From assembly GCA_964588995.1 (NCBI GenBank), contig CAZPQM010000020.1, forward strand, positions 1 to 22,806: a stretch of DNA of 22,806 bases. Direction: 5' to 3'. Each line of letters starts with the position of its first letter. Position 1 is the first letter of the stretch. A program made the position numbers and the translations under genes. Below, in pieces: positions 16,031-22,806 of the stretch. The notes beneath the pieces were generated by a model that saw only the letters and a program-made list of their open reading frames with translations, was not told where the DNA came from and made no database searches. This DNA comes from CAZPQM01 sp964588995. GTDB taxonomy: Bacteria; Pseudomonadota; Alphaproteobacteria; Rickettsiales; UBA8987.

Positions 16031-17515
16031 TCAAGAGCCTGTTTGACTCGAAGTTTCCTCACTGAGGCCGAATTCTGCCATTTTGCGGTAGAGCGTCGAG
16101 CGACCGATCTTGAGGCGCCGCGCGACCTCGGAAATGCGCCACTCGTAAAATTCCAGCGCATATTCAATCAGTTCCGCCTCGATTTCCGACAAGGTTTTCA
16201 CTTCGCTATCCTCGCCGAGCACGCGCAGATAATTGCTGCTATCGACCAGTTGCGACCCATGCGTCATGGTGGCCGCCCTGGCCGTTTCTTCCGCCGATTC
16301 CGGCTCGGTTTCCACTCCGGCCGCTTCCATCGCGCCGAGAATCTGACCGAACTCCTCCCGGTCGAGCCATTCGTTCCGTGTCATCACCACCGCGCGGTAG
16401 ATCGCATTTTGCAGCTGGCGGATGTTACCCGGCCAGCCATAGCGCTTGAGCAGCTGGTTTGCTTCCTCGGTGATGCCGAGAATATGCTTGTTTTCCTGCG
16501 TGGCTATGCGCTGGATAAAATAATCTACCAGCAGGGTGATGTCCTGCGTGCGCTCGCGTAAGGGCGGAATGCGGATGGGAAATACATTTAACCGGTAGTA
16601 GAGATCTTCCCGAAACTGGCCGGCTTCAATATCGTCTTTCAGTGGCCTGTTCGTCGCCGAGATGATACGCACATTGATCTTCACCGGTTTGGAACTGCCG
16701 ACCGGCTCCACCTCACCTTCCTGCAAGGCACGGAGCAACTTCACCTGCAGGTCGGGCTTCAGTTCACCAATTTCATCAAGGAATAGCGTGCCCCCATCCG
16801 CTTCGCGGAATTTACCGATGCTTTTTTCGACCGCACCGGTAAAGGCACCTTTTTCATGCCCGAATAACGTACTTTCTACCAGCGTTTCCGGGATGGCGCC
16901 ACAATTGACTGCAACAAAGGGCTTGCCCGCCTGAATACCGGAGCCGTGAATCGCGCGGGCGAATAGCTCTTTTCCGACGCCGCTTTCCCCCTGTAACAGC
17001 ACCGGAATGTTCGACTCCGCTGCTTTCTGAGCAAGTTTTTTGGTTTCTAACAGCTGTACCGAGTCGCCGATGATATCGTTAAACGAGGTTTCGCCAGTGT
17101 TCGAGCGCTCCAGCCGCGAGACTTCGCCCTGCAATCGCTGGATACGGAGCGCATTTTGGATAGAGACTTTGAGTCGCTCATCCCCGTCTTTCTTCTCGAC
17201 GAAGTCAACCGCACCTTCCGACATTGCCTCAACCGCCGCTGAAATCTCGCCATGCGCAGAGACGATAATGATCGGCAGGTGCGGCCGCACCGGGCGAACA
17301 TTGCGCAGCACTTCCATACCGTCCACTTCCGGCATGACCAGATCAAGCAGCACCACATCCACATCGCGCCCTGCTTCGGAAGTGAGGAAAGCAATCGCGT
17401 CCTTACCACCATTCAGCGCGGTGACCTTGCAGTCGAATAATTTTTGCAATGAAAGTTCCAGCGTCCTCGTCTGCAACGGATCATTGTCCACGACCAGAAT
17501 ATGCTGTGCTGCCAT
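16031..17515 (-). CDS. NtrC-family sigma-54-dependent response regulator
   Basis: This is a two-component transcription activator for sigma-54 promoters. In the 494-residue form starting at 17515, the REC domain (1-120) has acidic Asp10/Asp12 and phosphoacceptor Asp58 (VVLLDLVMPE). The AAA+ domain has Walker A GESGVGKE, the sigma-54 contact loop GAFTGA, Walker B GGTLFLDEIGE and an arginine-finger segment FREDLYYRLNVFPIRIPPLRER. The C-terminal Fis-type helix-turn-helix is ISEVARRLKIGRSTLYRKM. The start is set by AAGGGA (minus strand, within 17521-17527) about 6 nt upstream; a longer in-frame start at 17575 lacks this and runs through the likely promoter. No partner histidine kinase is adjacent, so it is an orphan locally. 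Its target genes are not identifiable here. Confidence 0.95.
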   Translation of the reverse strand: MAAQHILVVDNDPLQTRTLELSLQKLFDCKVTALNGGKDAIAFLTSEAGRDVDVVLLDLVMPEVDGMEVLRNVRPVRPHLPIIIVSAHGEISAAVEAMSEGAVDFVEKKDGDERLKVSIQNALRIQRLQGEVSRLERSNTGETSFNDIIGDSVQLLETKKLAQKAAESNIPVLLQGESGVGKELFARAIHGSGIQAGKPFVAVNCGAIPETLVESTLFGHEKGAFTGAVEKSIGKFREADGGTLFLDEIGELKPDLQVKLLRALQEGEVEPVGSSKPVKINVRIISATNRPLKDDIEAGQFREDLYYRLNVFPIRIPPLRERTQDITLLVDYFIQRIATQENKHILGITEEANQLLKRYGWPGNIRQLQNAIYRAVVMTRNEWLDREEFGQILGAMEAAGVETEPESAEETARAATMTHGSQLVDSSNYLRVLGEDSEVKTLSEIEAELIEYALEFYEWRISEVARRLKIGRSTLYRKMAEFGLSEETSSQTGS

Positions 17516-17537
17516 ATATTTTCCCTTCTCCCTGATG

Positions 17538-17550
17538 CACCTTATAGGTG
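17538..17550 (-). promoter_or_regulatory. Palindrome overlapping a -10-like box of the response regulator
   Basis: CACCT-TAT-AGGTG is a perfect 5-bp dyad. On the minus strand it contains TATAAG, a plausible -10 box 23 nt before the regulator ATG. A dyad on the -10 would suit autorepression. No good -35 box is seen at the right spacing, so the site is tentative. Confidence 0.3.
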
Positions 17551-17645
17551 TAGAGTAAGCGGTTTGCTGTATCATTTCAACACAATTTCATTTTTTATCG
17601 CTGCATGCTTGCAGTTTCAGGGCGTTTAGTGCTACATCTAACGCT

Positions 17646-18350
17646 ATGTCTGAGCCGTCTACCGTTAAAATTGCCCCGTCGATCCTGTCTGCAGATTTTG
17701 CGCGTCTGGGTGAGGAGGTTGAGGCGATCGACAAGGCCGGCGCGGATTATATCCATGTTGATGTGATGGACGGGCATTTTGTTCCCAATCTGACCATCGG
17801 GCCGAACGTGGTAAAGGCGATTCGCTCTTATTCCGAGTTGCCATTTGATGTGCATTTAATGATTGAACCGGCTGAACCTTACATTGAGGCATTTGCCGAG
17901 GCCGGTGCTGATATCATCACGGTACACTGGGAAGCGGTGACGCATCTGGAGCGCGTGGTGCAACAGATCAAATCTTTAGGCAAAAAGGCGGGGGTTTCGT
18001 TAGTGCCTTCTACGCCGCCCGATGTGCTGGATTATATCATTGAGGAGTTGGATCTTATCCTCGTAATGTCGGTTAATCCCGGATTTGGCGGGCAATCCTT
18101 CATTCCGAAATCGGTCGAGAAAATTCGCGAGTTGCGCTATATGATCGATGAAACGGGTAAGGAGATTGACCTGGAAGTCGATGGCGGCATCAACCCGGAT
18201 ACGGCAGAACTGGTCAAAGAGGCCGGAGCGAACGTGCTCGTGGCCGGGAGCGCGGTTTATAAAGGCAACTCGGTGGAAAGCTACGCCGCGAATATCGAGG
18301 CGCTGCGTCATGGTAACGTGGTTGACCTCAGCAAACGCCGCAACGGATAA
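17646..18350 (+). CDS. rpe: Ribulose-phosphate 3-epimerase
   Basis: This enzyme interconverts D-ribulose 5-phosphate and D-xylulose 5-phosphate in the pentose phosphate pathway. The TIM-barrel protein is 234 residues, close to the normal length. Signature segments appear in order: IAPSILSADFARL, HVDVMDGHFVPN with the metal and catalytic Asp, FDVHLMIE, VMSVNPGFGGQSFI and the second catalytic Asp in LEVDGGINP. The phosphate-binding end is LVAGSAVYKG. The ATG at 17646 gives the expected N-terminus; no Shine-Dalgarno is visible. It is divergent from the response regulator and its stop codon abuts the stop codon of the small minus-strand gene. Confidence 0.97.
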   Translation: MSEPSTVKIAPSILSADFARLGEEVEAIDKAGADYIHVDVMDGHFVPNLTIGPNVVKAIRSYSELPFDVHLMIEPAEPYIEAFAEAGADIITVHWEAVTHLERVVQQIKSLGKKAGVSLVPSTPPDVLDYIIEELDLILVMSVNPGFGGQSFIPKSVEKIRELRYMIDETGKEIDLEVDGGINPDTAELVKEAGANVLVAGSAVYKGNSVESYAANIEALRHGNVVDLSKRRNG

Positions 18351-18491
18351 TTAGTTAGTCGAACTACGTTCTTGCTCTAAACTCTCCAACCAGGTAATAA
18401 ATTCTTCCAAATCTGTCTGCGTCCAGCGTGAAAATGATTCGGATGTATAAGATGGTGTGTGCAAAGATGATTCGGGCGTGTATTCACTCAT
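18351..18491 (-). CDS. Small acidic protein of 46 residues, unknown function
   Basis: A minus-strand ORF runs from ATG (18489-18491) to TAA (18351-18353) and would encode 46 residues. It begins MSEYTPESSLH, contains RWTQTDLEEFITWLESLEQ and ends SSTN. The second half looks like one amphipathic acidic helix. Support for translation is a GA-rich ribosome site (GAGAGAG, a few nt before the ATG). A strong extended -10 promoter also lies at the right distance upstream. It fills exactly the space between rpe and the promoter, starting its stop right after the rpe stop. I recognise no family. A small regulatory or binding protein is conceivable; the gene could also be spurious. Confidence 0.6.
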   Translation of the reverse strand: MSEYTPESSLHTPSYTSESFSRWTQTDLEEFITWLESLEQERSSTN

Positions 18492-18524
18492 ACTCTCTCT
18501 CTTTCTACCCGCATCCTGCATTAC

Positions 18525-18533
18525 AGTATAGCA
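18525..18533 (-). promoter_or_regulatory. Extended -10 promoter for the 46-residue ORF
   Basis: On the minus strand TGCTATACT combines an extended TGn with TATACT, five of six matches to the -10 consensus. No good -35 box lies 17 nt upstream, which extended -10 promoters tolerate. Transcription would begin near 18518, leaving a leader of about 27 nt before the ATG at 18491. Confidence 0.45.
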
Positions 18534-18575
18534 GAGAAAGGTTAAGATATCGTATCAAATTTTTCCATAAACCAA

Positions 18576-19121
18576 TTAAGGGTGATTTGACCATTGATCT
18601 AGTTGATCAAGATACGGTAGCACGGCTTCCTTGTGTACAACAGGCACCTGATTTAACTGGCGCATTACTTTAAGGCTCGCTTCCATCTGCTCGCGTAACC
18701 CAGGGGGGATCTGTTCCATCATTTCCGGCGTCATCTGCTCTGCCATCGCTAATGCGTTGACATTCTCATCTTCTATCTTCAGTGCCATGTAAGCATTTAA
18801 CACCTTATCCGAGAGCTCACCCCACTTCGCCGGGCTAGCGAAGCCAAAACTTGTGATAAGTGTTTCCATCTCGCTATAGGCCGCTGGCGCTTTTGTTTGC
18901 ATGAGCTTGATGGATTGTGCAAAGGGTGCAAAGCTGCCCTCCAGCATGACATTCATTTCGGCCTGCAGCCCCTCAAACTGACCGCTTGCTTCCAGCTTTT
19001 GGCCAAGTTTCTGCACTGCAGGCAGCGAATCCACTACCTGCTTCACTTCTGCATCGGTCAGCGCATGAGCCGGGCAAGTAACAAAAACCATAGCGGTTAA
19101 CAACGTGAATAATAATTGCAT
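18576..19121 (-). CDS. Exported hypothetical protein, 181 residues
   Basis: This is a predicted periplasmic or secreted protein of unknown family. The ATG at 19121 has GGAAAGG (minus strand, 19128-19134) 6 nt upstream; an earlier in-frame ATG at 19151 would put ten polar residues before the signal and is disfavoured. The signal peptide is MQLLFTLLTAMVFVTCPAHA, with cleavage before LTDAEV. The mature part is helical and acidic, with many Met and Gln residues (MAEQMTPEMMEQIPPGLREQ) and no cysteine. It resembles generic alphaproteobacterial periplasmic helical proteins but I cannot name a domain. It precedes the 46-residue ORF on the same strand by 84 nt. Confidence 0.8.
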   Translation of the reverse strand: MQLLFTLLTAMVFVTCPAHALTDAEVKQVVDSLPAVQKLGQKLEASGQFEGLQAEMNVMLEGSFAPFAQSIKLMQTKAPAAYSEMETLITSFGFASPAKWGELSDKVLNAYMALKIEDENVNALAMAEQMTPEMMEQIPPGLREQMEASLKVMRQLNQVPVVHKEAVLPYLDQLDQWSNHP

Positions 19122-19195
19122 AAAAGACCTTTCCAGTTGAGGGTTCAGCATAACAACTCTTGCGGCAAAAGGCCATGCTGATTTCCTGGTCTTTT
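19122..19195 (-). promoter_or_regulatory. Structured 5' leader able to mask the ribosome-binding site
   Basis: On the mRNA (minus) strand AAAAGACC (19188-19195) is perfectly complementary to GGTCTTTT (19122-19129), which touches the ATG and includes the end of the GGAAAGG ribosome site. Nested inside, TCAGCAT (19175-19181) pairs perfectly with ATGCTGA (19145-19151). Two nested stems of 8 and 7 bp, both AT-leaning, would hide the start region. This is compatible with an RNA thermometer or other translational switch. Folding was judged by eye only. Confidence 0.4.
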
Positions 19196-19434
19196 GAGGT
19201 GAGGGGATATGTGCCTGCAGCCCGATGGAAGCCGGAAAATCGTTTTAGAACGACCAATCCGTAAGGAAGCTCTCCATGAGAGGAACAAATACTGGCAAAA
19301 AATTTACCACACGAAAAGCGGACAATCAGAATTCCGGCATTCCATTCTCTGGGACAGCTAGCCGTTGCGTGTATGACCGGAAAACCGGATTTCGAACACC
19401 TCTAAAAACGAGGGCAAGGTATTTTAGAAGAAAA
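19196..19434. other. Non-coding spacer between leader and tRNA-Arg
   Basis: Together with the structured leader this makes about 313 nt without a supported protein gene. It contains small dyads (TCGTT-TTAG-AACGA at 19240-19253; CTCTC-CAT-GAGAG at 19270-19282) and the trailer of the tRNA. A plus-strand ORF starting at 19276 runs into the antisense of the tRNA and is not credible. No clear promoter or terminator was found. Confidence 0.5.
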
Positions 19435-19511
19435 TGGCGCGCCCGAGAGGATTCGAACCCCTGGCCTCGACCGCCGGAAGGTCGCGCTCTATCCAGCTGA
19501 GCTACGGGCGC
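19435..19511 (-). tRNA. tRNA-Arg (anticodon CCG)
   Basis: The minus strand folds as a standard cloverleaf of 77 nt including encoded CCA (19435-19437). The acceptor stem GCGCCCG pairs with CGGGCGC. The anticodon stem CGACC/GGTCG encloses loop TTCCGGC, giving anticodon CCG, which reads the CGG codon. The T arm is AGGGG-TTCGAAT-CCTCT with one G-U pair. The discriminator base is G. It lies 50 nt downstream of the ankyrin gene on the same strand. No integrase or duplicated tRNA end is nearby. Confidence 0.95.
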
Positions 19512-19561
19512 ACGCAAGTGTAGCGTATGGATAACCGCAAATGCAGCAGCTTGCAAGCGTG

Positions 19562-21352
19562 TTAATAGGTTAAAGAGGGTCCGCCTGGGGCACCATATCC
19601 CTGTTGCGGGGCCGTTCCGTTTGTGGCGGGATTTTGCTCCTGGTCGGTAGCGGCAGGGATTTCCCCGGCCTCGCGCAGGACATAATCCAGTGGCGTTTTT
19701 CCAGCTTTGTCTATTTCGTTCAGATTAGCACCGGACTCTAGCAACATACGTACGATTGTCTGCATGCTCTCGGCCAAATTACCTTCAACATATCCAAGAT
19801 TACCCCCCTGATAGTACGCCGGACGAGCGCCATACTCCATCATTAACTGCAGGGTATCATTATCCACATAGCCGCTCTGCAGCGCAAGATGCAGCGCTGT
19901 ACGGCCCTGATTGTCTCGAATGTTTAGGTTGACATCGAATTCTGTAAAGGCTTTCACGATATCCGGGCGCTGATCAAGCACGGCGATATGTAAAGGCGGA
20001 CGTCCCTTGGAATCCAGAATCGTTTCGCTTGCGCCCTGTTCTATCAGGAAGTTTACCATCGCCGTATCGTTCCGTTCAATCGCAATATGCAGCGGCGTTT
20101 TACTTTCCAGATAGGGTGCCGTACGCACCGTTTTCACTATGGTATCAATGTTTACACCGGCGCGCAGCAATGTTTTAACAGTATCCAGATGCCTGTAGTA
20201 GACGGCAAATAATACAGCCTCCGGAACGTGTTTTTGCGGGTTGAAACCGGCCTCAATTAATTGCTTTACGATAGCCACATTATCTTTATACGGATTGCTT
20301 ACCGCCGCGGTCAATGCTGTGCCATTATAGGTAAAACGATCGACTGCCGCGATGTCGACGCCTTCGGAAATCAGGTAGCTTGCAACCTCAGGATGTCCAT
20401 GATAAGCGGCCTCATGCAGTAACGTGCGGCCAAAGTTATCGCGCTGCTTGATATCTGCACCTTCATCCACAAGCAGTTTGACCAACTCCAAATCTCCCTG
20501 AATAACGGCTTCGGTCAGCAATCGGCCTGTAGAAACCGTAGCCCCTTCCTGTTTGGTTGCCTCCAGTAAGAGTTTAAACAGCGCTTTATCCTTACTGTTC
20601 ACTACCTTCATCAGCGTATCGATTTGCGGAGAAGCGCCATGTTCAATGAGCGCGGTTACGGACAATATATCTTCGTTGGCAATAGCAACATCCAGTGGGA
20701 ATATGCACGTAAATGTCGGGAGATCAGGGTTCAGCCCGCCCTGTACAATCAGGTCGGAGATTTCTGAGGCCTTACCGGCTCTGACAGCTTCGTAAAACGG
20801 TGCATACAATTCACGTAAAGACTGGTAGGTTTGATTATAAGTTAGAAACGAACCAACTGGCCAGTCGGTAGCGTTCTCCCGTATGTGGGACTTAGTATCC
20901 ACGTGCTGTATCAGTAACTCAAGTAGCCTTTTATTAGTTAATTGCTCGGGATCGATATAGCTGATCACTTCAGCATTGTGTTTAAGCGCTAGCGCGGCAA
21001 GTTTATGGTAATCCTTCGCTTTGGGGTTAATATACTGTAGCAGGGCCGGATCCTGCTTTATAAACGGCGAAAGATAATCCCACGAATAGGCAATATCAGC
21101 GACCTTCTGCAGGTCTGGATATTCCGGCAGATTTTCATTCAGGTAGCGAAAAAAATCATGCAGGCTGTCCGGCGTTGCATGGAAAAGGGATCGGTGAATC
21201 GCTTCATAGCGTTCATCGCCAATTGGGGCGAGAAGTAGCTCGCGCTTCATCTTTGCCGGAGGAAGTGGTAAGCCACATGCGTGTATACTATGCGGCACAA
21301 CAATGATCGCACACCCCAGCGTGAGGATGAACCATTTCCTAAAACCCATCAT
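19562..21352 (-). CDS. Exported ankyrin-repeat protein
   Basis: This is a 596-residue protein with an N-terminal export signal (MMGFRKWFILTLGCAIIVV, cleavage near HSIHA-C). Cys26 is a poor lipobox candidate because of the His at -2. Residues about 30-190 are a unique helical region. From about 200 to 570 there are roughly nine ankyrin units. Clear ones include GDLELVKLLVDEGADIKQRD, GRTLLHEAAYHGHPEVASYL, KTPLHIAIERNDTAMVNFL, GRPPLHIAVLDQRPDIVKAF and GRTALHLALQSGY. A Gln/Pro/Gly-rich tail of about 25 residues ends the protein. Ankyrin repeats bind proteins; an envelope or secreted location suggests contact with other envelope proteins or other cells, but no partner is shown. It lies 50 nt after the stop of the next upstream gene. 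Confidence 0.9.
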   Translation of the reverse strand: MMGFRKWFILTLGCAIIVVPHSIHACGLPLPPAKMKRELLLAPIGDERYEAIHRSLFHATPDSLHDFFRYLNENLPEYPDLQKVADIAYSWDYLSPFIKQDPALLQYINPKAKDYHKLAALALKHNAEVISYIDPEQLTNKRLLELLIQHVDTKSHIRENATDWPVGSFLTYNQTYQSLRELYAPFYEAVRAGKASEISDLIVQGGLNPDLPTFTCIFPLDVAIANEDILSVTALIEHGASPQIDTLMKVVNSKDKALFKLLLEATKQEGATVSTGRLLTEAVIQGDLELVKLLVDEGADIKQRDNFGRTLLHEAAYHGHPEVASYLISEGVDIAAVDRFTYNGTALTAAVSNPYKDNVAIVKQLIEAGFNPQKHVPEAVLFAVYYRHLDTVKTLLRAGVNIDTIVKTVRTAPYLESKTPLHIAIERNDTAMVNFLIEQGASETILDSKGRPPLHIAVLDQRPDIVKAFTEFDVNLNIRDNQGRTALHLALQSGYVDNDTLQLMMEYGARPAYYQGGNLGYVEGNLAESMQTIVRMLLESGANLNEIDKAGKTPLDYVLREAGEIPAATDQEQNPATNGTAPQQGYGAPGGPSLTY

Positions 21353-21402
21353 GATTTATCTTTACAACCGCTTGCGTAAAATAACAAGCAGGAAGCAGAA
21401 AT

Positions 21403-21978
21403 TTAGGCTGTCCAGTAGCCCTGTTCCAACGTATGTGCTAAATCCTGTGCTTTTTTGATAGCGTATTCTTTGCCCCCAGGGCCCCGCATGAGCTCATCGC
21501 CCATCTCACTTAGAATCGAGTGGAATAATACATCAGGAACGGTTTCCTGTTCGATCACAAATTCCTTCGAGGCCTCCAGCACCCATTTTCCAAGCACTTC
21601 CACAGCGCGACTGATAGAGATGCGCCCGGCATTCATCCGCAGTTTAATCGAATTTGGATCCGAAGCAATATGCTCGGCAAACGCCATATCATCCTCAAAA
21701 TGATCGGCTAAGGTAGTGACTTCACTAAAACCATGCGTCTCCAGCGTCCGCTTCATTTCCTTGAGTGTCGGTGCTTTTTCTTTATCTTCCAGACCGGTCA
21801 AACCCACTTCAGTATAAGGATAGCCATCGCCGCCCACGACATGACGCGCGAAAAACATTATACGGTCTATATGCCCTTTCTGATTACCTGGATGATTGGC
21901 CACGCAGCGGTATCCGGTTGCCGTGTGGCAGCATAATTCCGCGCCAAACCTGCCATTATCCTTCAGAAATTCTGCCAT
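21403..21978 (-). CDS. Hypothetical cytosolic protein, 191 residues
   Basis: I do not recognise a family. The ATG at 21978 is preceded by a good Shine-Dalgarno (GAGGGGAA on the minus strand, about 21980-21987). No signal peptide or membrane segment is evident. The N-terminus holds a Cys/His-containing stretch (ELCCHTATGYRC, then HPGNQKGH) that could bind metal but may be structural. The C-terminal half is acidic and helical (SRAVEVLGKWVLEASKEF, then a region ending EQGYWTA). It is 50 nt upstream of the ankyrin gene on the same strand, so the two may be co-transcribed. It is divergent from the 174-residue unknown gene. Confidence 0.8.
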   Translation of the reverse strand: MAEFLKDNGRFGAELCCHTATGYRCVANHPGNQKGHIDRIMFFARHVVGGDGYPYTEVGLTGLEDKEKAPTLKEMKRTLETHGFSEVTTLADHFEDDMAFAEHIASDPNSIKLRMNAGRISISRAVEVLGKWVLEASKEFVIEQETVPDVLFHSILSEMGDELMRGPGGKEYAIKKAQDLAHTLEQGYWTA

Positions 21979-22118
21979 ATTCCCCTCGGTCCTTCATTAA
22001 ATGTTTCTCATCATTCTTCCCATTATGGTATCATAGAATTCTTAATATAAGGTTAACGGCAAGCCGGTTTTGTACGTTTTTTGACACACATCGGGCCAAA
22101 CAAAGAGTATGAAATTAT
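21979..22118. promoter_or_regulatory. Divergent intergenic region between two unknown genes
   Basis: The 140-nt AT-rich gap should hold promoters for both flanking genes. On the plus strand a consensus TTGACA lies at 22081-22086. The -10-like GAGTAT at 22105-22110 is poor; if used, it would put the transcript start within a few nt of the ATG at 22119. AACGGC-AA-GCCGGTT (22055-22069) is an imperfect hairpin followed by T residues. On the minus strand TATGAT near 22030 is a possible -10 box. Confidence 0.35.
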
Positions 22119-22643
22119 ATGGTCTTTAATAAGCTATTCGGAACCAACACAAATTTCGATCCTGATTCCAACACCAATGCAAAAGAAGATGCGCAGTCGA
22201 TTCAGGAAACGATCGATTTTATTTTTATCCGCGCCGCCTGGGATGAATATACTGCGCTGAAACGACGCGATCCGTCCTATGATCCCGAATTTGTGATGCG
22301 CAACCCGGCATGGACGGCCCTCTCTCGTGTAATCGAATATAACGGCAACTTCAATAAGTTCACGCAGGAAGAAAAACCGCTCCTGATGGCGCTTAAAAAG
22401 GGATTTGTGCTCTATGCCGATGTGCTGCATGTCCTGATTGACCATCATGATGATAAGAATGCGGGGCATGAGCTATTTGAAAAATACCCAGACTTACATC
22501 AGGTCATGCCAGAGGAGTACGACGATGATCTACACGTGATCGAGGTGGTGGTTGAAGTGGTTAAAGATTATCAGTGGCAATTGGAGCATTTTGCTCTCAA
22601 GCACGAAGACGCTATCGATGCGGCTCTCGCCAAGCTGGGCTAA
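22119..22643 (+). CDS. Hypothetical acidic protein, 174 residues
   Basis: I do not recognise a family. The ATG at 22119 has AAAGAG 11 nt upstream, and an earlier ATG at 22109 is closed after six codons. There is no signal peptide or membrane segment. The protein is acidic and mostly helical, with notable segments FIFIRAAWDEYTALKRRD, a His/Asp-rich stretch VLIDHHDDKNAGHELFEKYP and EEYDDDLHVIEVVVEVV. The His/Asp run invites a metal-binding guess, but no catalytic motif is complete. The gene stands alone between a divergent unknown gene and a convergent tRNA-Pro. Confidence 0.8.
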   Translation: MVFNKLFGTNTNFDPDSNTNAKEDAQSIQETIDFIFIRAAWDEYTALKRRDPSYDPEFVMRNPAWTALSRVIEYNGNFNKFTQEEKPLLMALKKGFVLYADVLHVLIDHHDDKNAGHELFEKYPDLHQVMPEEYDDDLHVIEVVVEVVKDYQWQLEHFALKHEDAIDAALAKLG

Positions 22644-22749
22644 CAACTTAATTCGGTATAGCACTATATGTTAAATAACCCTTACGAGAATTCGCGCGTG
22701 CGACCTTAGGGATATACTGTTCGGCCTTTTTTGTATTAAAGTAAATAAC

Positions 22750-22806
22750 TGGTCGGGGTGAGAGGATTTGAACCTCCGGCCTCTTCGTCCCGAACGAAGC
22801 GCGCTA
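22750..22806 (-). tRNA. tRNA-Pro (anticodon CGG), cut by the window edge
   Basis: The 3' part of a tRNA reads on the minus strand. Encoded CCA is at 22750-22752, discriminator A at 22753 and the 3' acceptor strand CACCCCG at 22754-22760. The T arm follows with loop TTCAAAT. The anticodon stem CTTCG/CGAAG encloses TTCGGGA, giving anticodon CGG for the CCG codon, with the G at position 37 usual for proline tRNAs. The acceptor 5' strand and most of the D arm lie outside the window. Confidence 0.92.

Noticed and set aside
17518..17575. 20-residue N-terminal extension of the response regulator
   Set aside because: REC domains begin close to the later Met, which has a strong ribosome site. The extension would run through the likely promoter.
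19276..19500. Plus-strand ORF of 74 residues with an upstream AAGGAAG
   Set aside because: Its second half is the antisense translation of tRNA-Arg, a well-known source of false ORFs.
19435..19511. tRNA-Arg as an integration site
   Set aside because: There is no integrase, no duplicated tRNA 3' end and no mobile cargo on either side within the window.
22644..22749. Terminator between the last CDS and tRNA-Pro
   Set aside because: A T6 run at 22727-22732 is present but no stable stem precedes it on the plus strand, and no clear stem plus T-run is seen on the minus strand.

Overview
The window is a contiguous piece of a bacterial chromosome of intermediate GC. It most resembles an alphaproteobacterium. 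The pointers are a very large NAD-specific glutamate dehydrogenase (about 1,600 residues), a long AspRS with the RDHGG-type N-domain, many Sel1-like and ankyrin repeat proteins, and a GC-rich palindromic repeat of a type scattered through proteobacterial genomes. I cannot assign a genus; a poorly sampled or host- or predation-associated lineage is possible but unproven.

Layout. Positions 92-1903 (minus) encode AspRS, facing a plus-strand run of RNase D (2120-3280), a stand-alone NAD(P)H-hydrate dehydratase (3347-4183) and DNA polymerase I (4259-7162). Then comes a tightly packed plus-strand cluster, about 7268-10322. It holds four paralogous Sel1-like lipoproteins with a shared cysteine pattern and one small two-helix membrane protein. 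The cluster ends tail-to-tail, with overlap, against the NAD-GDH gene (10278-15119, minus). A divergent CysQ-type phosphatase (15233-16000, plus), an NtrC-type sigma-54 response regulator (16031-17515, minus) and ribulose-phosphate epimerase (17646-18350, plus) follow. The right third is mostly minus-strand: a previously easy-to-miss 46-residue small protein (18351-18491), a small exported protein with a structured 5' leader (18576-19121), tRNA-Arg(CCG), an exported ankyrin protein (19562-21352) and an unknown cytosolic protein (21403-21978). A divergent unknown protein (22119-22643, plus) and a truncated tRNA-Pro(CGG) close the window.

How the genes fit together. Most recognisable genes are housekeeping: translation (AspRS, two tRNAs), RNA processing (RNase D), metabolite repair (NnrD, CysQ), replication and repair (PolA), carbon and nitrogen metabolism (Rpe, GDH) and one sigma-54 activator. 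No phage, transposase, CRISPR array or classical defence module is visible.

The most interesting points are four. First, DNA polymerase I carries an in-frame insertion of about 50 codons made from a nested GC-rich palindromic repeat, inside a 3'-5' exonuclease domain that has lost its catalytic acids. Second, the Sel1-like lipoprotein array has a CC / WxCxAA / (I,T)PC cysteine signature. Third, there is a small ORF with its own extended -10 promoter and Shine-Dalgarno sequence. Fourth, a nested inverted-repeat leader can sequester the ribosome-binding site of the exported 181-residue protein.
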